Of a stretch of 64,000 bases of DNA, positions 1 to 9,611 are shown piece after piece. A model generated the notes under the pieces. The model was not told the origin of the DNA, did not search any database, and was given only the letters and a program-made list of their open reading frames with translations. A program made the translations under genes and the position numbers. Positions within the stretch are counted from its first letter, which is position 1; every line of letters starts with the position of its first letter. This DNA comes from Paenibacillus alvei DSM 29 (lineage in GTDB: Bacteria > Bacillota > Bacilli > Paenibacillales > Paenibacillaceae). Location of the stretch: the NCBI RefSeq assembly GCF_000293805.1, contig NZ_AMBZ01000001.1:524001-588000 (forward strand), read 5' to 3'.

Positions 1-2
1 AA

Positions 3-952
3 GTTCAAATCGACAAGAAGATGGCCGACAAGCTGAAAAAAGCAATGAAGGAATTGGCAGGCAAAGAGGTCAAGATGCAGGATGTTGGCGAGAGCTACTC
101 CGGTTCGGGTGGGAGTGCAACAATCCGATCTGTGGATGACAAATATTCAATTGACTTTAATCCGAAAACAGGTGGAATATGGTGGGGTTTTGCAAAAATC
201 TCGATCGATGAAGTCAGTAAGGAGGATCGGAATAAAGTCCTTCAAAGATTAAAAGAGCTGTATCCAAACAAAACCTATGTGTTGAGTAATGAAGTGGAAA
301 TGCAACGACGATATGATGACAAGCAGGCTAAATTTGTAGATACGAGATATGTTTTCACAGAGGAAGACTTTTATATCTCGCTCTATAAACCAGGTGCTGG
401 ATCTAAAGCAAATGATCAACTCAATGGGTACTCGATTACAGTTGATGCCAAAAAACTTGATCCAAAATGGACAAAAGCAGCAGCAGAAATCGTGAAAACA
501 GCCTTCAATCATGAATTGAAAGAAGTGACGGAGGCAACACTCAGACATGGTAATTATGACTATAAAAAGTGCTGGCCATACCGAAGTGGGTATTGCAAGG
601 TGACGGTATTTACGTTGAAATAGACACAAAGTCAGGAAAGGCGATAGAAGTCATTCACAAATCGCGTCTAAAGGAAAAGGTAACGACCGACAAGGAGATT
701 ACGGCAAAAGTTGCAAAAGAAGTGATTGCTCCACTGGCCCAAAAGGTGCTGGGTGTCGATATTAGCGGATGTGAAGTGGAGTGGGATAACAGACTGAAAG
801 AGTACCGCTTCCACAATGACTATACGGACAAAAAGGACGGAAAGGTAGTTGCAACGAAGCTGAGAGCTGCATTGGATGCTGACAAAAACGCAGTGTATCT
901 GGTGGGTGGGGAGCACGCGATACACGGTTCGATGGAGACGATGGTGAAGTAG
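3..952 (+). pseudogene. Frameshifted hypothetical protein, 5' end outside the window
   Basis: The reading frame is open from the window edge, so the true start lies upstream. Frame 3 runs to 623 and a second frame continues to 952. They join at about 563-570, where TAT AAA AAG TGC carries five A's. One extra A restores a continuous reading from DYKK into VLAIPKW and GDGIYVEIDTKSGKAIEV. I do not recognise the family with confidence. The alternating charged and aromatic segments (DIDFNPKTGGIWW, ISGCEVEWDNRLKEYRF) resemble secreted YcdB/PepSY-type beta-rich repeat proteins, which is a weak inference. It is either a real pseudogene or a homopolymer sequencing error. The fact that the ORF lacks one A is read directly from the sequence. 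Confidence 0.6.
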
Positions 953-991
953 ACGTTACAACCTTTTTACCTTACACAGTAACGAGACGGT

Positions 992-1023
992 ACGAGCCTG
1001 TGGATGCAGATCCACAGGCTCGT
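992..1023. terminator. Hairpin terminator between convergent genes
   Basis: A perfect 14-bp stem (ACGAGCCTGTGGAT and its complement) has a 4-nt loop and is followed by a short T-run on the plus strand. It lies between the end of the broken gene at 952 and the end of the minus-strand operon at 1080, so it could serve both directions. The U-tract is weak. Confidence 0.65.
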
Positions 1024-1079
1024 TACGTTTTCGATAATATGAAGGTTTTACTGCCGTTTATTGAATCGCGAGCAGCTCT

Positions 1080-2021
1080 TTACTTCACTCGGTCATACCA
1101 CACGCGCAAATGATGAACCGCTGCTCCTGCGAAGGAGGAGTGGCTTGCGCCCAGTTCCTTCACATCGCGCAGTTGCTCCTCGAAATAGTCCAGCGGCTTG
1201 CCGTGGAAGGACAAGTAGCCTCCTTCATTGGTCTTGCCCAGTTCAAGACCAATAATAATCGGCTTGCCAAGCTCGTCCGCCTGTGAGAGCAGCTTTTTGG
1301 CCGAATCATAGATTGAATCGGAGTTGTCCCGGTACGCCATAATCGTCAAGGAGTCGAACTGGTCCAGCATCCAACTGCTTACCTTGCCGTTCCCAGTCGG
1401 CATGTCCACACGAGGCAGCCAGAAAGGTACATCAGCGGCCATGTACAGACCAGCCCTTCTCCCCTCCTGCAGCCACGTCTCCATGTTGTCGATCCAGCTT
1501 CGGACGATGCGTGCTTCATCTTGCTTCCACTCTGGCAGCAAATACGGCTCTACGTCCAGGTGAATGCCGGCAAAACGCTCCTCTGCCGCAACCTGCCGGT
1601 TGTAATCATTTACCCACTGAATGAAAGATTCCCCTTCTTCTTCATGCCGTTCCTTCGCCCATTCCGGCGCACCGTTCAATGCATGAACGTCAATTCCGGC
1701 TTCATGCGCCTTGCGAATGAACGAACGATACGTATCCGAGCCTACAGTGGAACTAGTTTGCAAATAGATCAGATTCACATGATTCGAGCGGCAGAATGAG
1801 ACGATTTCCTCCCCTGAATCACGTATCCACTCTGTGTCCCAAAGCCATGTTGCCTTCGTTTTCCCCGCTTCAGAGGATCGAAACGTTAAAAGGATTAGTA
1901 TTCCCACACAACAGCATAGCAGCAGTGCGATCAGCATCCTCCGTGAACGGAACGCTTGGCGCGGAATACTCAGCTTACGTTCTGCTTGTGCGCGAAACGA
2001 TTTTTTGTCTGTTTTAGACAA
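1080..2021 (-). CDS. Membrane-anchored TIM-barrel (glycoside hydrolase-like) protein
   Basis: 313 residues. A basic N-terminus is followed by one hydrophobic segment (about residues 28-47), then an extracellular domain. The domain shows barrel-like strands such as AGIHLDVEPYLLPEW, LYMAADVPFWL, SLTIMAYRD and PIIIGLELG. The DxE pair in HLDVEPY is a plausible acidic centre, but I cannot assign a CAZy family. It starts with TTG, overlaps the stop region of the upstream dehydrogenase by 8 bp, and is the last gene of the exopolysaccharide operon. By position it probably trims or remodels the exported polymer. That role is inference from context. Confidence 0.7.
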   Translation of the reverse strand: MSKTDKKSFRAQAERKLSIPRQAFRSRRMLIALLLCCCVGILILLTFRSSEAGKTKATWLWDTEWIRDSGEEIVSFCRSNHVNLIYLQTSSTVGSDTYRSFIRKAHEAGIDVHALNGAPEWAKERHEEEGESFIQWVNDYNRQVAAEERFAGIHLDVEPYLLPEWKQDEARIVRSWIDNMETWLQEGRRAGLYMAADVPFWLPRVDMPTGNGKVSSWMLDQFDSLTIMAYRDNSDSIYDSAKKLLSQADELGKPIIIGLELGKTNEGGYLSFHGKPLDYFEEQLRDVKELGASHSSFAGAAVHHLRVWYDRVK

Positions 2022-3402
2022 AAGCCGCTGCCTCTTCTACTTCTCTAACAATCTCCTGCTCTCTTACAATCTCCTGCTCTGTATGCCCAAGCTTATGAAT
2101 GTTCGGGCGTTGAATACCTTTGAACGCATTGCGCGTATCCAGAATCGGAATATTCAAATCCGCGAGCTGTTTGTAATCGAACGATTGATGGTTCGTAATC
2201 AGCACCATGCAGTCATATGTTTGGAACGTCGGCAAATCATAATCGATCGTATTCACCGTCTTGCCGGCCTTGTCCTTGAAGTGTGTCGCATGCGGATCAT
2301 AATAATCGACCTTGGCGCCGCTCGCCTTAAACAGCTCATAGATTTCAAGCCCCGGGGATTCGCGCAAATCGTCAATATTCGGCTTATAGGCCATGCCCAA
2401 AATTAAAATTTTCGAATTTTTAATCGACTTCGAGCTTTGATTCAAAATACGCGATGTTTTCTCCATCACATGGTACGGCATATTGGCATTGGTTGCCTGA
2501 GCGATATCGATAAACTTGCTGTAGAAACGATACCCCTTCGCCTTCCAGGATAAATACATCGGATCAAGCGGAATGCAGTGGCCTCCAATACCCGGTCCTG
2601 GATAGAACGGCATAAAGCCGAACGGCTTCGTTGCTGCAGCGTCGATCACCTCCCAAATGTCGATGCACATCCGATCGCACATCATCGCCATCTCGTTAAT
2701 GAAGGCAATATTTACGCTGCGGAATGTATTTTCCAACAGCTTTGACATTTCCGCCACCTTCGTTGAGGATACGGGTACAACACTTTCCACAATATTTCCA
2801 TACAGTGCAGTTCCCAGCTTGAGGCATACTGGCGTTGTTCCGCCAATTACCTTCGGCGTGTTAAACGTATTAAATTTCGGGTTGGACGGATCCACACGCT
2901 CCGGAGAGAAGCAGAGGAAGAAGTCCTCTCCTGTCCGGTATCCTAAAGAGGCTTCGATTTCATGTTGAATCAGCTCCTCTGTCGTGCCTGGATACGTTGT
3001 ACTTTCCAGTGTGATCAGCAGGCCCTTCCGCATATATTTCTTAATTTGTTCCACAACGCGTGTAATATAGGAGGTGTCCGGATCTTGATTCTCACTAAGC
3101 GGTGTCGGCACACAAATACTGACTGCATTCAGCAACTGAATATGACTGAAGTCGCTCGTAACGAACAATCGACCTGTGTTCATGCACTGTGTCAACGTGT
3201 CATCGCTTATATCCTTAATATAGGAATGTCCGTTATGGATACTCTCAATCTTGCGTGAATCAACGTCAATTCCGACAACCTGGAAGCCCTGCTTGCACAT
3301 TTCAATGGCAAGTGGCAGGCCGACATAGCCTAACCCGATGACTCCGACTACAGAAGTTTTGTGTTCAATTGCGTGTTGTAAATTTGCAGCATACATGTTC
3401 AC
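2014..3402 (-). CDS. Nucleotide-sugar 6-dehydrogenase (UDP-GlcNAc/ManNAc type)
   Basis: 462 residues. The NAD-binding Rossmann motif GLGYVGLP is at about 23-30, STTYPGTTEE at 134-143, the KLLENTFR helix at 221-228, and the catalytic Cys276 lies in GIGGHCIPLDP. That form of the active-site motif is typical of the WbpA/WecC/VipA branch rather than of UDP-glucose dehydrogenase, so the product is probably a uronic acid of an N-acetyl sugar. The start is GTG at 3402: GGAAGGG lies 9 nt upstream, whereas the in-frame ATG two codons later would be too far away. The C-terminus ends in a duplicated EQEIVR tail coded by an 18-bp imperfect tandem repeat near 2043-2080. It supplies activated sugar to the neighbouring GT2 synthase. 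Confidence 0.88.
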   Translation of the reverse strand: MNMYAANLQHAIEHKTSVVGVIGLGYVGLPLAIEMCKQGFQVVGIDVDSRKIESIHNGHSYIKDISDDTLTQCMNTGRLFVTSDFSHIQLLNAVSICVPTPLSENQDPDTSYITRVVEQIKKYMRKGLLITLESTTYPGTTEELIQHEIEASLGYRTGEDFFLCFSPERVDPSNPKFNTFNTPKVIGGTTPVCLKLGTALYGNIVESVVPVSSTKVAEMSKLLENTFRSVNIAFINEMAMMCDRMCIDIWEVIDAAATKPFGFMPFYPGPGIGGHCIPLDPMYLSWKAKGYRFYSKFIDIAQATNANMPYHVMEKTSRILNQSSKSIKNSKILILGMAYKPNIDDLRESPGLEIYELFKASGAKVDYYDPHATHFKDKAGKTVNTIDYDLPTFQTYDCMVLITNHQSFDYKQLADLNIPILDTRNAFKGIQRPNIHKLGHTEQEIVREQEIVREVEEAAAFV

Positions 3403-3441
3403 AGTTGTTCACCCTTCCATCCACTAGTTAATTGTATATAG

Positions 3442-4248
3442 TTATGACAAACAGCGGCTAAGCCGTTCATCAAGTTCTACCGGCGAAAATGGTTTTGTAA
3501 TATAATCGCTGACGCCCTGCTCGAAGCAATAATCAATCGTCTTCCCTACCCGCTGTTCGGACAAAATCACGATCTTCGGCTGCTTCTCCAAATTCATCTT
3601 CTGAATGTGCGAAATGAACGGCAGACCGTTTATTCCATATAAATTCAACTCCGTTAAGATTAAATCGAATTGCCCTCCATCAATGAGATTCAACGCCGTC
3701 AAAGCATCCTCTGCCTCGTGCACCTCGTAGCCCTGCATCGTCAGCCATATATTCAAAAACTCTCTTACACTAGCATCATGATCCACGACCAGAATCCGCT
3801 TCGCAGCTTCGAGTTCAAGTTGATCATGGAGAATCCGAATATGGGAGGAGTCTGTAGCCGGCCACTCATTCCAGCGACCAAGAATAATGAGGTCTGCCTC
3901 CTGAGAATCCGCCACTGCTGCAACCGCACATACAATTGGCGTTCCTGCCAATTGCTCTTCTACCATGCTCTTCAGTACAAGCGCATAGTAGTGGGTCTGA
4001 TCCAGCGTCGCGCGCGGCAGCATTACAGCAATGACTTGCTGGGCATCGGCAATCATTAGCTCGAATGGGATCTGCTCTCTCTCCAGCGCAGAGCGGAGCT
4101 CCTTCTCCCACGTCTTGCCGAGCGGATTCGCATGGATGAAAATAATGCCTACGTCATGTCCGGGATAGCTCATCACCAGATGATTTACGGTTTGCTTAAA
4201 TGTCGGTACAAATCCAAATTCCGCATTTCGTTCCACCAATTGCAGCAT
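3442..4248 (-). CDS. GGDEF-like N-terminus plus receiver domain with Glu at the phospho-site
   Basis: 268 residues. Residues about 151-268 form a CheY-like receiver: D156/D158 in the acidic pocket, S230 and K252 (ITKPFSP) are present, but the phospho-acceptor position reads DLILTELNL with Glu200 instead of Asp. Glu at this site often mimics the phosphorylated state in this family. Residues about 15-125 have the strand/helix spacing of a GGDEF domain with DAQQVIAVMLP where GGDEFAVLLP would sit, so any such domain is catalytically dead; this is a tentative reading. It lies 28 bp downstream of the glycosyltransferase in the same operon, with RBS AGGTGG. A likely role is regulatory partner of the synthase, comparable in position to YdaK of the Bacillus ydaJKLMN operon. 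Confidence 0.7.
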   Translation of the reverse strand: MLQLVERNAEFGFVPTFKQTVNHLVMSYPGHDVGIIFIHANPLGKTWEKELRSALEREQIPFELMIADAQQVIAVMLPRATLDQTHYYALVLKSMVEEQLAGTPIVCAVAAVADSQEADLIILGRWNEWPATDSSHIRILHDQLELEAAKRILVVDHDASVREFLNIWLTMQGYEVHEAEDALTALNLIDGGQFDLILTELNLYGINGLPFISHIQKMNLEKQPKIVILSEQRVGKTIDYCFEQGVSDYITKPFSPVELDERLSRCLS

Positions 4249-4276
4249 GTGCCGTTTCCACCTTTCCCATCGCCTG

Positions 4277-5692
4277 TTAGGCGGTTTTCTTTTGTTCTCC
4301 TTCTTCCTTCCAGCTTTGGCGCGTCATGGCGCCCCAAGAATTGTTCTTCTGGAAAAATTGAATATGTCCTTGAATGCGCCACAGGCTGCCGAGCTGCCGG
4401 TATCCGAAGAACATCAGCACGCTGAACACAAGCATACGCACGAGATCACTGATGCGCGGATATCGCTTGAACGCAATCTCCTCCAACAGAAGTGAGCCTA
4501 CAGCTAACAGTAAACCTGATAAGAAGTTTATTAGCATAAATATCAAGACAATTTCCCAATGGGTCATGTCATACAGCGCATAACCGATCAGGGACATCAA
4601 TCCCGTCACTTTAAAATAAGGATTGAGCGCTTCAAAAATAATCGTGTATGGCATCGACAGAAGTCCAAATACCTTATATTTCGGCCTAAACGTCATATCA
4701 TAGTTTTCGATCATGTTCTTCAAATTGCCTCGACCCCAACGCTTCCGCTGGTTTGATAGGATATGATACGTATCGGGCGCTTGGGTCCAGCAGACTGCCT
4801 CCGGACAGAAGGCAATTTTATAAGGCAATTTATTTTCCAGCATATAGCGGTGAAGCTTGATAATGATGTTCATGTCCTCGCCGGGATACCCATCTCGGTA
4901 CCCGCCAACCTTGATTACGTAATCCTTGCGGAACAGCCCGAATGCCCCCGATACAATAATGAGTCCATTGAGCGCACTCCAGCCGATCCGCCCCCCAAGG
5001 AACGCCTTCAAATACTCCAGCGTTTGAAACATTGGCCACCATTTCTTCGGCAAACGAACTTCCTTCACCGTTCCATTTTCGATCGTGCATCCGTTGGCAA
5101 TGCGCACATTGCCCCCAATCGCTACATATTGTTCCGGATCGGACATATACATGGTCGTCATTTGAATCAAAGAATCTTTCTCCAACAGCGAATCCGCATC
5201 AATTGAAGAAATAAGCGGATAATGCGAGAAGTTAATCCCTGCATTCAAGGAATCCGCTTTGCCCCCATTCGCCTTATCAATGACGTACAGGAACGGATAT
5301 TCCGGATTATGATAAACCGCGTTAATCTTCGTGCAGTTCACGGCGTACCGAATAGACAGGTTATCCATCCGATATAAGCCAAACTCTTCAATCAGCACGT
5401 TCAAGGTCTCATCATTGGAGCCGTCATTAATGACAATGACCTCGTATGTCGGATAATTAAGTGTCATTAATGACTTCACATTTTCAATAATAGTCAGCTC
5501 TTCATTATAGGCAGGCACGAGCAGCGAAACAGGAGGAACATGCTCCGATCCCGCTATCGTTCCGCTTAGTGCGTAGCGCTTCCTGCGAACGATCGAGAAT
5601 ATATTTTTAAAAGAGAACAGCATAATGCCGAAATAAATACTATTAACGACGATGACATAATACATGGCGAACAGACCATATATCAGAAGCAA
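4277..5692 (-). CDS. Processive family 2 glycosyltransferase (polysaccharide synthase)
   Basis: 471 residues. There is an N-terminal membrane segment (about 3-28), then a GT2 catalytic domain with PAYNE (60-64), VINDGSND (88-94), KANGGKADSLN (140-150), the D165-A-D167 metal motif, GED (271-273) and QRKRWGRG (315-322). Further hydrophobic segments follow toward the C-terminus. This motif set defines processive synthases such as IcaA/PgaC and BcsA, which polymerise and extrude a polysaccharide across the membrane. The annotated start is TTG at 5692, but the obvious GGAGG lies inside the end of the upstream gene and is ideally spaced from an in-frame CTG at 5704, so the true start is uncertain and translation is probably coupled. 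Confidence 0.88.
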   Translation of the reverse strand: MLLIYGLFAMYYVIVVNSIYFGIMLFSFKNIFSIVRRKRYALSGTIAGSEHVPPVSLLVPAYNEELTIIENVKSLMTLNYPTYEVIVINDGSNDETLNVLIEEFGLYRMDNLSIRYAVNCTKINAVYHNPEYPFLYVIDKANGGKADSLNAGINFSHYPLISSIDADSLLEKDSLIQMTTMYMSDPEQYVAIGGNVRIANGCTIENGTVKEVRLPKKWWPMFQTLEYLKAFLGGRIGWSALNGLIIVSGAFGLFRKDYVIKVGGYRDGYPGEDMNIIIKLHRYMLENKLPYKIAFCPEAVCWTQAPDTYHILSNQRKRWGRGNLKNMIENYDMTFRPKYKVFGLLSMPYTIIFEALNPYFKVTGLMSLIGYALYDMTHWEIVLIFMLINFLSGLLLAVGSLLLEEIAFKRYPRISDLVRMLVFSVLMFFGYRQLGSLWRIQGHIQFFQKNNSWGAMTRQSWKEEGEQKKTA

Positions 5693-5696
5693 ATCT

Positions 5697-6890
5697 CTAA
5701 GCAGAATAATCGCCTCCTACACTTCGGAATATCGGTGCGGCCGCTGCCTTGCCGAAATACTGTTCATACAGCATCCGCTTTGTCGCTTGGCTCGCCTTCT
5801 GCTTGCGTCGCTTGGCAAAATAGTGCTCGCGCAGCAGCTCCTCGTGGATGCGGTCTTTGGCCATATCCGATTTGTAAGGGTCGTCTTTTTCGAGCGCCGC
5901 CTCACACAATGCCCGGAAGCCCTCATCCCCCATCGTAGCTAAGCTCTTCGAACTGTAGTAACGAACCCACCAGTTGGTGTCGGTCAACGCTTCCTTCAAA
6001 ATGACAATACTAACAACATGGTGGTATGTACCGAGCGACTCCGCAACCGCCGCCCGAACCTCCCATTCCGGATCCTTGAACCAACTGCATAATCTATCTT
6101 TCGTCAGTACGCTGCCAGTGCGAACGAGCAGTTTAATTGCCAAGGAACGAATATCCTTATCTTTGTTGTCCGCAAGCTTGAGCAGCGCCGGTGAAAGCTC
6201 CGGTCCCGCATGCCCGCGCAATGCAAGCAGAACCGTTTTGACCAAACAATTATTGTTATCACCTAAGCATTTGACAAGAAGCGGAGTAACATCTATAGAT
6301 GATTCCTCTAATATTTCAGCGGCAAACAGCTCATTATGCTGCTCGCGACCCGCAAGCTCACGCAGCATCACTTCCAAGGAAGTTGCATCGTCCGCACATT
6401 TGGCTATCGCCCGGGCAATGACACGCACCAGTTCAGCCGCCTTCTCTTGTCTTAGCAGTTCCAGCAGCTGTGGTACCGCTTGGGGCGATCTCATGCCTCC
6501 CAAGCGGAAGGCTGCTTGCATTTGCTTCGCGTAGAACATACTGTTCAGTTTCTTCAAATCTGCTTGAACGAGCCCCATATCCTCACACAGCCTCGTCAGC
6601 TTTTCCCGCTGCTTTCCACGGAATCTCTCTATCCATTCCATCAGTTTGTCCTGGATGACCCTAGCCTCCAATTGAGTTACCGCCCCCTTCGGCGGCTGGA
6701 AGGAGCCTTCGTCCCCAATATGGCGCTGCAAATAAATGAAATAGGGTTTGAATTTCTTCATAATCGCGTCCTGTTGCTGCATTAGACGTATATTCCTAGC
6801 TTTCATGATGAGCAGTATGAATACGCCGACACTAATAAGGCCAAGGCAAACGTAGATGAAAGATACAGCAAAGTCCAACTTGGTATACAT
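5697..6890 (-). CDS. Membrane-anchored HEAT-repeat protein
   Basis: 397 residues. A single transmembrane segment (about 9-30) and a basic stretch are followed by an alpha-helical solenoid. HEAT-type repeats are visible as A-V-P-Q-L-L-E-L-L, SLAIKLLVRTG, EWEVRAAVAESLG and NWWVRYYSSKSLA. Such solenoids act as protein-binding scaffolds and have no catalytic residues. The ATG has a strong AAAGGAGG 10 nt upstream. It lies 4 bp before the glycosyltransferase and its last codons carry that gene's Shine-Dalgarno sequence, so the two are almost certainly co-translated. It may be a scaffold for the synthase complex on the cytoplasmic face (inference). Confidence 0.8.
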   Translation of the reverse strand: MYTKLDFAVSFIYVCLGLISVGVFILLIMKARNIRLMQQQDAIMKKFKPYFIYLQRHIGDEGSFQPPKGAVTQLEARVIQDKLMEWIERFRGKQREKLTRLCEDMGLVQADLKKLNSMFYAKQMQAAFRLGGMRSPQAVPQLLELLRQEKAAELVRVIARAIAKCADDATSLEVMLRELAGREQHNELFAAEILEESSIDVTPLLVKCLGDNNNCLVKTVLLALRGHAGPELSPALLKLADNKDKDIRSLAIKLLVRTGSVLTKDRLCSWFKDPEWEVRAAVAESLGTYHHVVSIVILKEALTDTNWWVRYYSSKSLATMGDEGFRALCEAALEKDDPYKSDMAKDRIHEELLREHYFAKRRKQKASQATKRMLYEQYFGKAAAAPIFRSVGGDYSA

Positions 6891-7014
6891 GTAACGTGTG
6901 CCTCCTTTGTTTCACGAAAATGACAGTCCTAAAGCTCCCTGTTGGCCTTGCAAGCTGCATGGAACTCAGAACATCATTAGGAAATCGTGTGCAGCCTACA
7001 TATGGCCGCTTATG

Positions 7015-9234
7015 TCATGGAAGACGATGAAATATTTCCTTCATGTCGTAATAACTTTGCTTCAAGCGTTCAGTGTAACCAACTTTATCCCACTGTTTCC
7101 ATGTGTAAACTTGGATATTGTGTAAGGAATAGTTCTTCAGTGCACGTGTCTGTGCCCCAGCCATGGATTTCGTTTCTTTGTCGACTACCCAAGGCAAAAA
7201 TCGAATGCCTTCTGTCTGTATCGTTGACAGATCGCGCTTACGCTCTACTTTCCCGTAAGAAATCACTTGTTTCGTACTTGGGTCGGCGAAGCCAAGCAGC
7301 ATCCACGGGATTCGAATTTCGACGATGTTATCCTTCGCATTCCAAGTTGCTAACGAATTGTATGACTTACTGTTCGGATCGTTCGTCCCTCTTATCAGCT
7401 TGCCTACGACGATATCCTGGAATGGATGGGCAGATCTCGTATCCGGCGGCTCCATTTTCAAACTGACGGCCAGCTTCCATGGATTGAACAGTCCTGAGTT
7501 ATCCTTCATTTCCTCCGGCTTCGGTTCAACCATCCAATAGCCGGAAGGGCCATATAAACGGTTGTTAAAGTCATAATTTGAAGCGATGCGCACCTCGCTA
7601 TTTTTACCGATAACGGTCAGCGTTTCCAGCCCTTCATCCAGCTTCAAGCCAGGAAGCTCCTTCATCGAGCGATTGCCGCCAGTCTGCGTATGCGCTCCGA
7701 TGTACAAGGTCTGCTTCTCTGGATCGAACGGCTTATCCAACTTAAGCATCGTATATACATAGCCTTCGTCATGGGTCGCCCACATCTCCTGGACACCCGG
7801 CAAATCTGGCTTCAGCAGCATCTTCTCTTCGTCAGGAATTGCATCCCAATCCTTCGCGTCGCCATCAATAACAATGGCGTCTTCCTTGCTCGGATACATT
7901 CCTAGTAGCCCGAACATTTTCTCATTCGTCAATACGTTGAGCCAGTATGGCCTGCGATCAGCTGGAACTTCGATTTTCATCGTATTCCATGTCTTCTTAA
8001 ACCACTCGTCCTGCCACATGAACAATATGGCTCCCGCATAATGCTCATCATAAATATCCTGCGTGAGCGAAGCATCGATACGCCCTTGTTCCCGCTCATC
8101 ATGGCCGCCTTGATTGCGCCCACCCATGCCTAAATGGGAGATTCCAATCGAAGACGGTACGCCATATTCCGTTATCATGACTGGCAAGTCCTTGAACTCC
8201 GCCTTCAGCTTGCGCAAATAAGCCTTATACGTATTGAACTGTCCCTGCTTATCGCGTATCGTCTGCAATGAAGCATCCAAGTGGAAGAAGTCCGGGTAAT
8301 ACGGATAGACGTGATAGGCAGCAAAATATCCCGCATTCCAAGCCTTCGGCTGAATATGTCTTGCATCGACACTTACCATATCTTCCTGAAACAAGGGCTC
8401 TCCCGGATGCTTTAGCACATCCGTCGTCACCCAATTCGTGAATGTCATCGGATGATGCCAACCATATTCGTTCTCCACCGCGGCAGTGTAATCAAGCATT
8501 TCGGCGAGCCAACTCTCGAATGGACTCGCTTGCCTTGTGGCGCTAAAATGAGCGCCGGTATAGGCCTCCACTTTGTTATGCTTCTTATTCGTCTGATCAA
8601 CCATCACAGGATCCCACTCTGTGCCGATATGCCAAGCCATCAAGTAGTCTCCTGCATTTGTTCGGTACTTGCCCTTCGCTGTCCCGGCATTGTCGGGGAG
8701 CGTGACATCTCCGTATACGGCGCGAACGACCTTTTCGATTTCACGCTTGAACTTATCCTTGATGTTCGGCAAATAAGCATCCTGAGATTCGATAAGCTCT
8801 TCTTCAGGTGACCATATGCCTTGAATAAAATAGAGCGGGCGCTCCGCCTTATCGCGGTTAAACTTTACAAGCGCTTCGTAGAATACCGGATTATGCACCG
8901 TGTATACCCGAATCACATTCGCGCCCATATCATGTATTTGTTGGAACCAGCGCAGATAATCCTCCTCTTGAATCGGGAATTCCCCGGGGAAGTAACCTGG
9001 CAATGTTGCGCCTAAGTTGACTCCCTTGGCAAAGATCGGCTCAAAGCCGCCTTCTTTGTATTCCAGAATGCGGTCGCCTTCCGTCTTGAATTTCAGCTTG
9101 ATGCCATCCTCACCAGCATAGGCAACAGGCTTGGAAGACAGCAATTCCGGCATCCAATACAATCCGCCTGCAAGTATGATCACAATCGGCATCAGTATGC
9201 CTATTATTAGATTTCGTTTTTGTCTACGGTTCAT
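7015..9234 (-). CDS. Membrane-anchored clan GH-A-like glycoside hydrolase
   Basis: About 739 residues from the ATG at 9234. A TTG at 9276 would extend it by 14 residues, and neither start has an ideal ribosome binding site. A transmembrane anchor lies near the N-terminus, followed by a TIM-barrel domain. GVNLGATLPGYFP resembles the first strand of GH2/GH5-type barrels. Glu in HIGTEWDP (residue 220 of the longest form) and Glu in MITEYGVP (370) are candidates for the acid/base and nucleophile. The C-terminal part (after about 470) looks like a beta-sandwich with a sugar-binding character. It is the first gene of the exopolysaccharide operon and probably cleaves or edits the polymer outside the membrane. 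Confidence 0.75.
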   Translation of the reverse strand: MNRRQKRNLIIGILMPIVIILAGGLYWMPELLSSKPVAYAGEDGIKLKFKTEGDRILEYKEGGFEPIFAKGVNLGATLPGYFPGEFPIQEEDYLRWFQQIHDMGANVIRVYTVHNPVFYEALVKFNRDKAERPLYFIQGIWSPEEELIESQDAYLPNIKDKFKREIEKVVRAVYGDVTLPDNAGTAKGKYRTNAGDYLMAWHIGTEWDPVMVDQTNKKHNKVEAYTGAHFSATRQASPFESWLAEMLDYTAAVENEYGWHHPMTFTNWVTTDVLKHPGEPLFQEDMVSVDARHIQPKAWNAGYFAAYHVYPYYPDFFHLDASLQTIRDKQGQFNTYKAYLRKLKAEFKDLPVMITEYGVPSSIGISHLGMGGRNQGGHDEREQGRIDASLTQDIYDEHYAGAILFMWQDEWFKKTWNTMKIEVPADRRPYWLNVLTNEKMFGLLGMYPSKEDAIVIDGDAKDWDAIPDEEKMLLKPDLPGVQEMWATHDEGYVYTMLKLDKPFDPEKQTLYIGAHTQTGGNRSMKELPGLKLDEGLETLTVIGKNSEVRIASNYDFNNRLYGPSGYWMVEPKPEEMKDNSGLFNPWKLAVSLKMEPPDTRSAHPFQDIVVGKLIRGTNDPNSKSYNSLATWNAKDNIVEIRIPWMLLGFADPSTKQVISYGKVERKRDLSTIQTEGIRFLPWVVDKETKSMAGAQTRALKNYSLHNIQVYTWKQWDKVGYTERLKQSYYDMKEIFHRLP

Positions 9235-9276
9235 GAATATTCGCCTGTTCACCCTCTCTGCGAGTGTTGTCCGCAA

Positions 9277-9611
9277 CCTTATCTACTATCTAACCAAGTT
9301 TTTTCTGGAATAACATGGTTATTTAGTCGCGTTTTGAAAACTAGGACCCTGATTTTCCATGATTAATTGCAGCGTTGAAGTAGTGAAAAAGCCTATTGTA
9401 AAGCGATTTATCCCCTCCTTTCTCGATATGATAAATGGATCGTTTGGAGAATTTGTAAATCGACTTCATTTGTCATCATTAGACGCTGCAAAAGCAAAAA
9501 AGTTTCGTTTTTGTAACCATTTTACCAATAATATGTATTTCTCTCGGACTTTGGTCACCCCTTTTCGTAAAGATCCGTCCATCTGTACCACAGCCATTTG
9601 GTGCACACAAA
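9277..9611. promoter_or_regulatory. Intergenic region upstream of the exopolysaccharide operon
   Basis: AT-rich and non-coding as far as I can see. It must hold the minus-strand promoter of the operon. On the minus strand there is an AAAGGAGGGG motif near 9411-9420 that looks like a ribosome binding site but has no start codon at a usable distance. I looked for c-di-GMP riboswitch conserved blocks and did not see them. Confidence 0.4.

Noticed and set aside
563-570. Programmed -1 frameshifting at an A5 run (also 12515)
   Set aside because: The heptamers are T AAA AAG and G AAA AAC, not the canonical A AAA AAG slippery site, and no stimulatory stem is obvious. Sequencing error or mutation is simpler.
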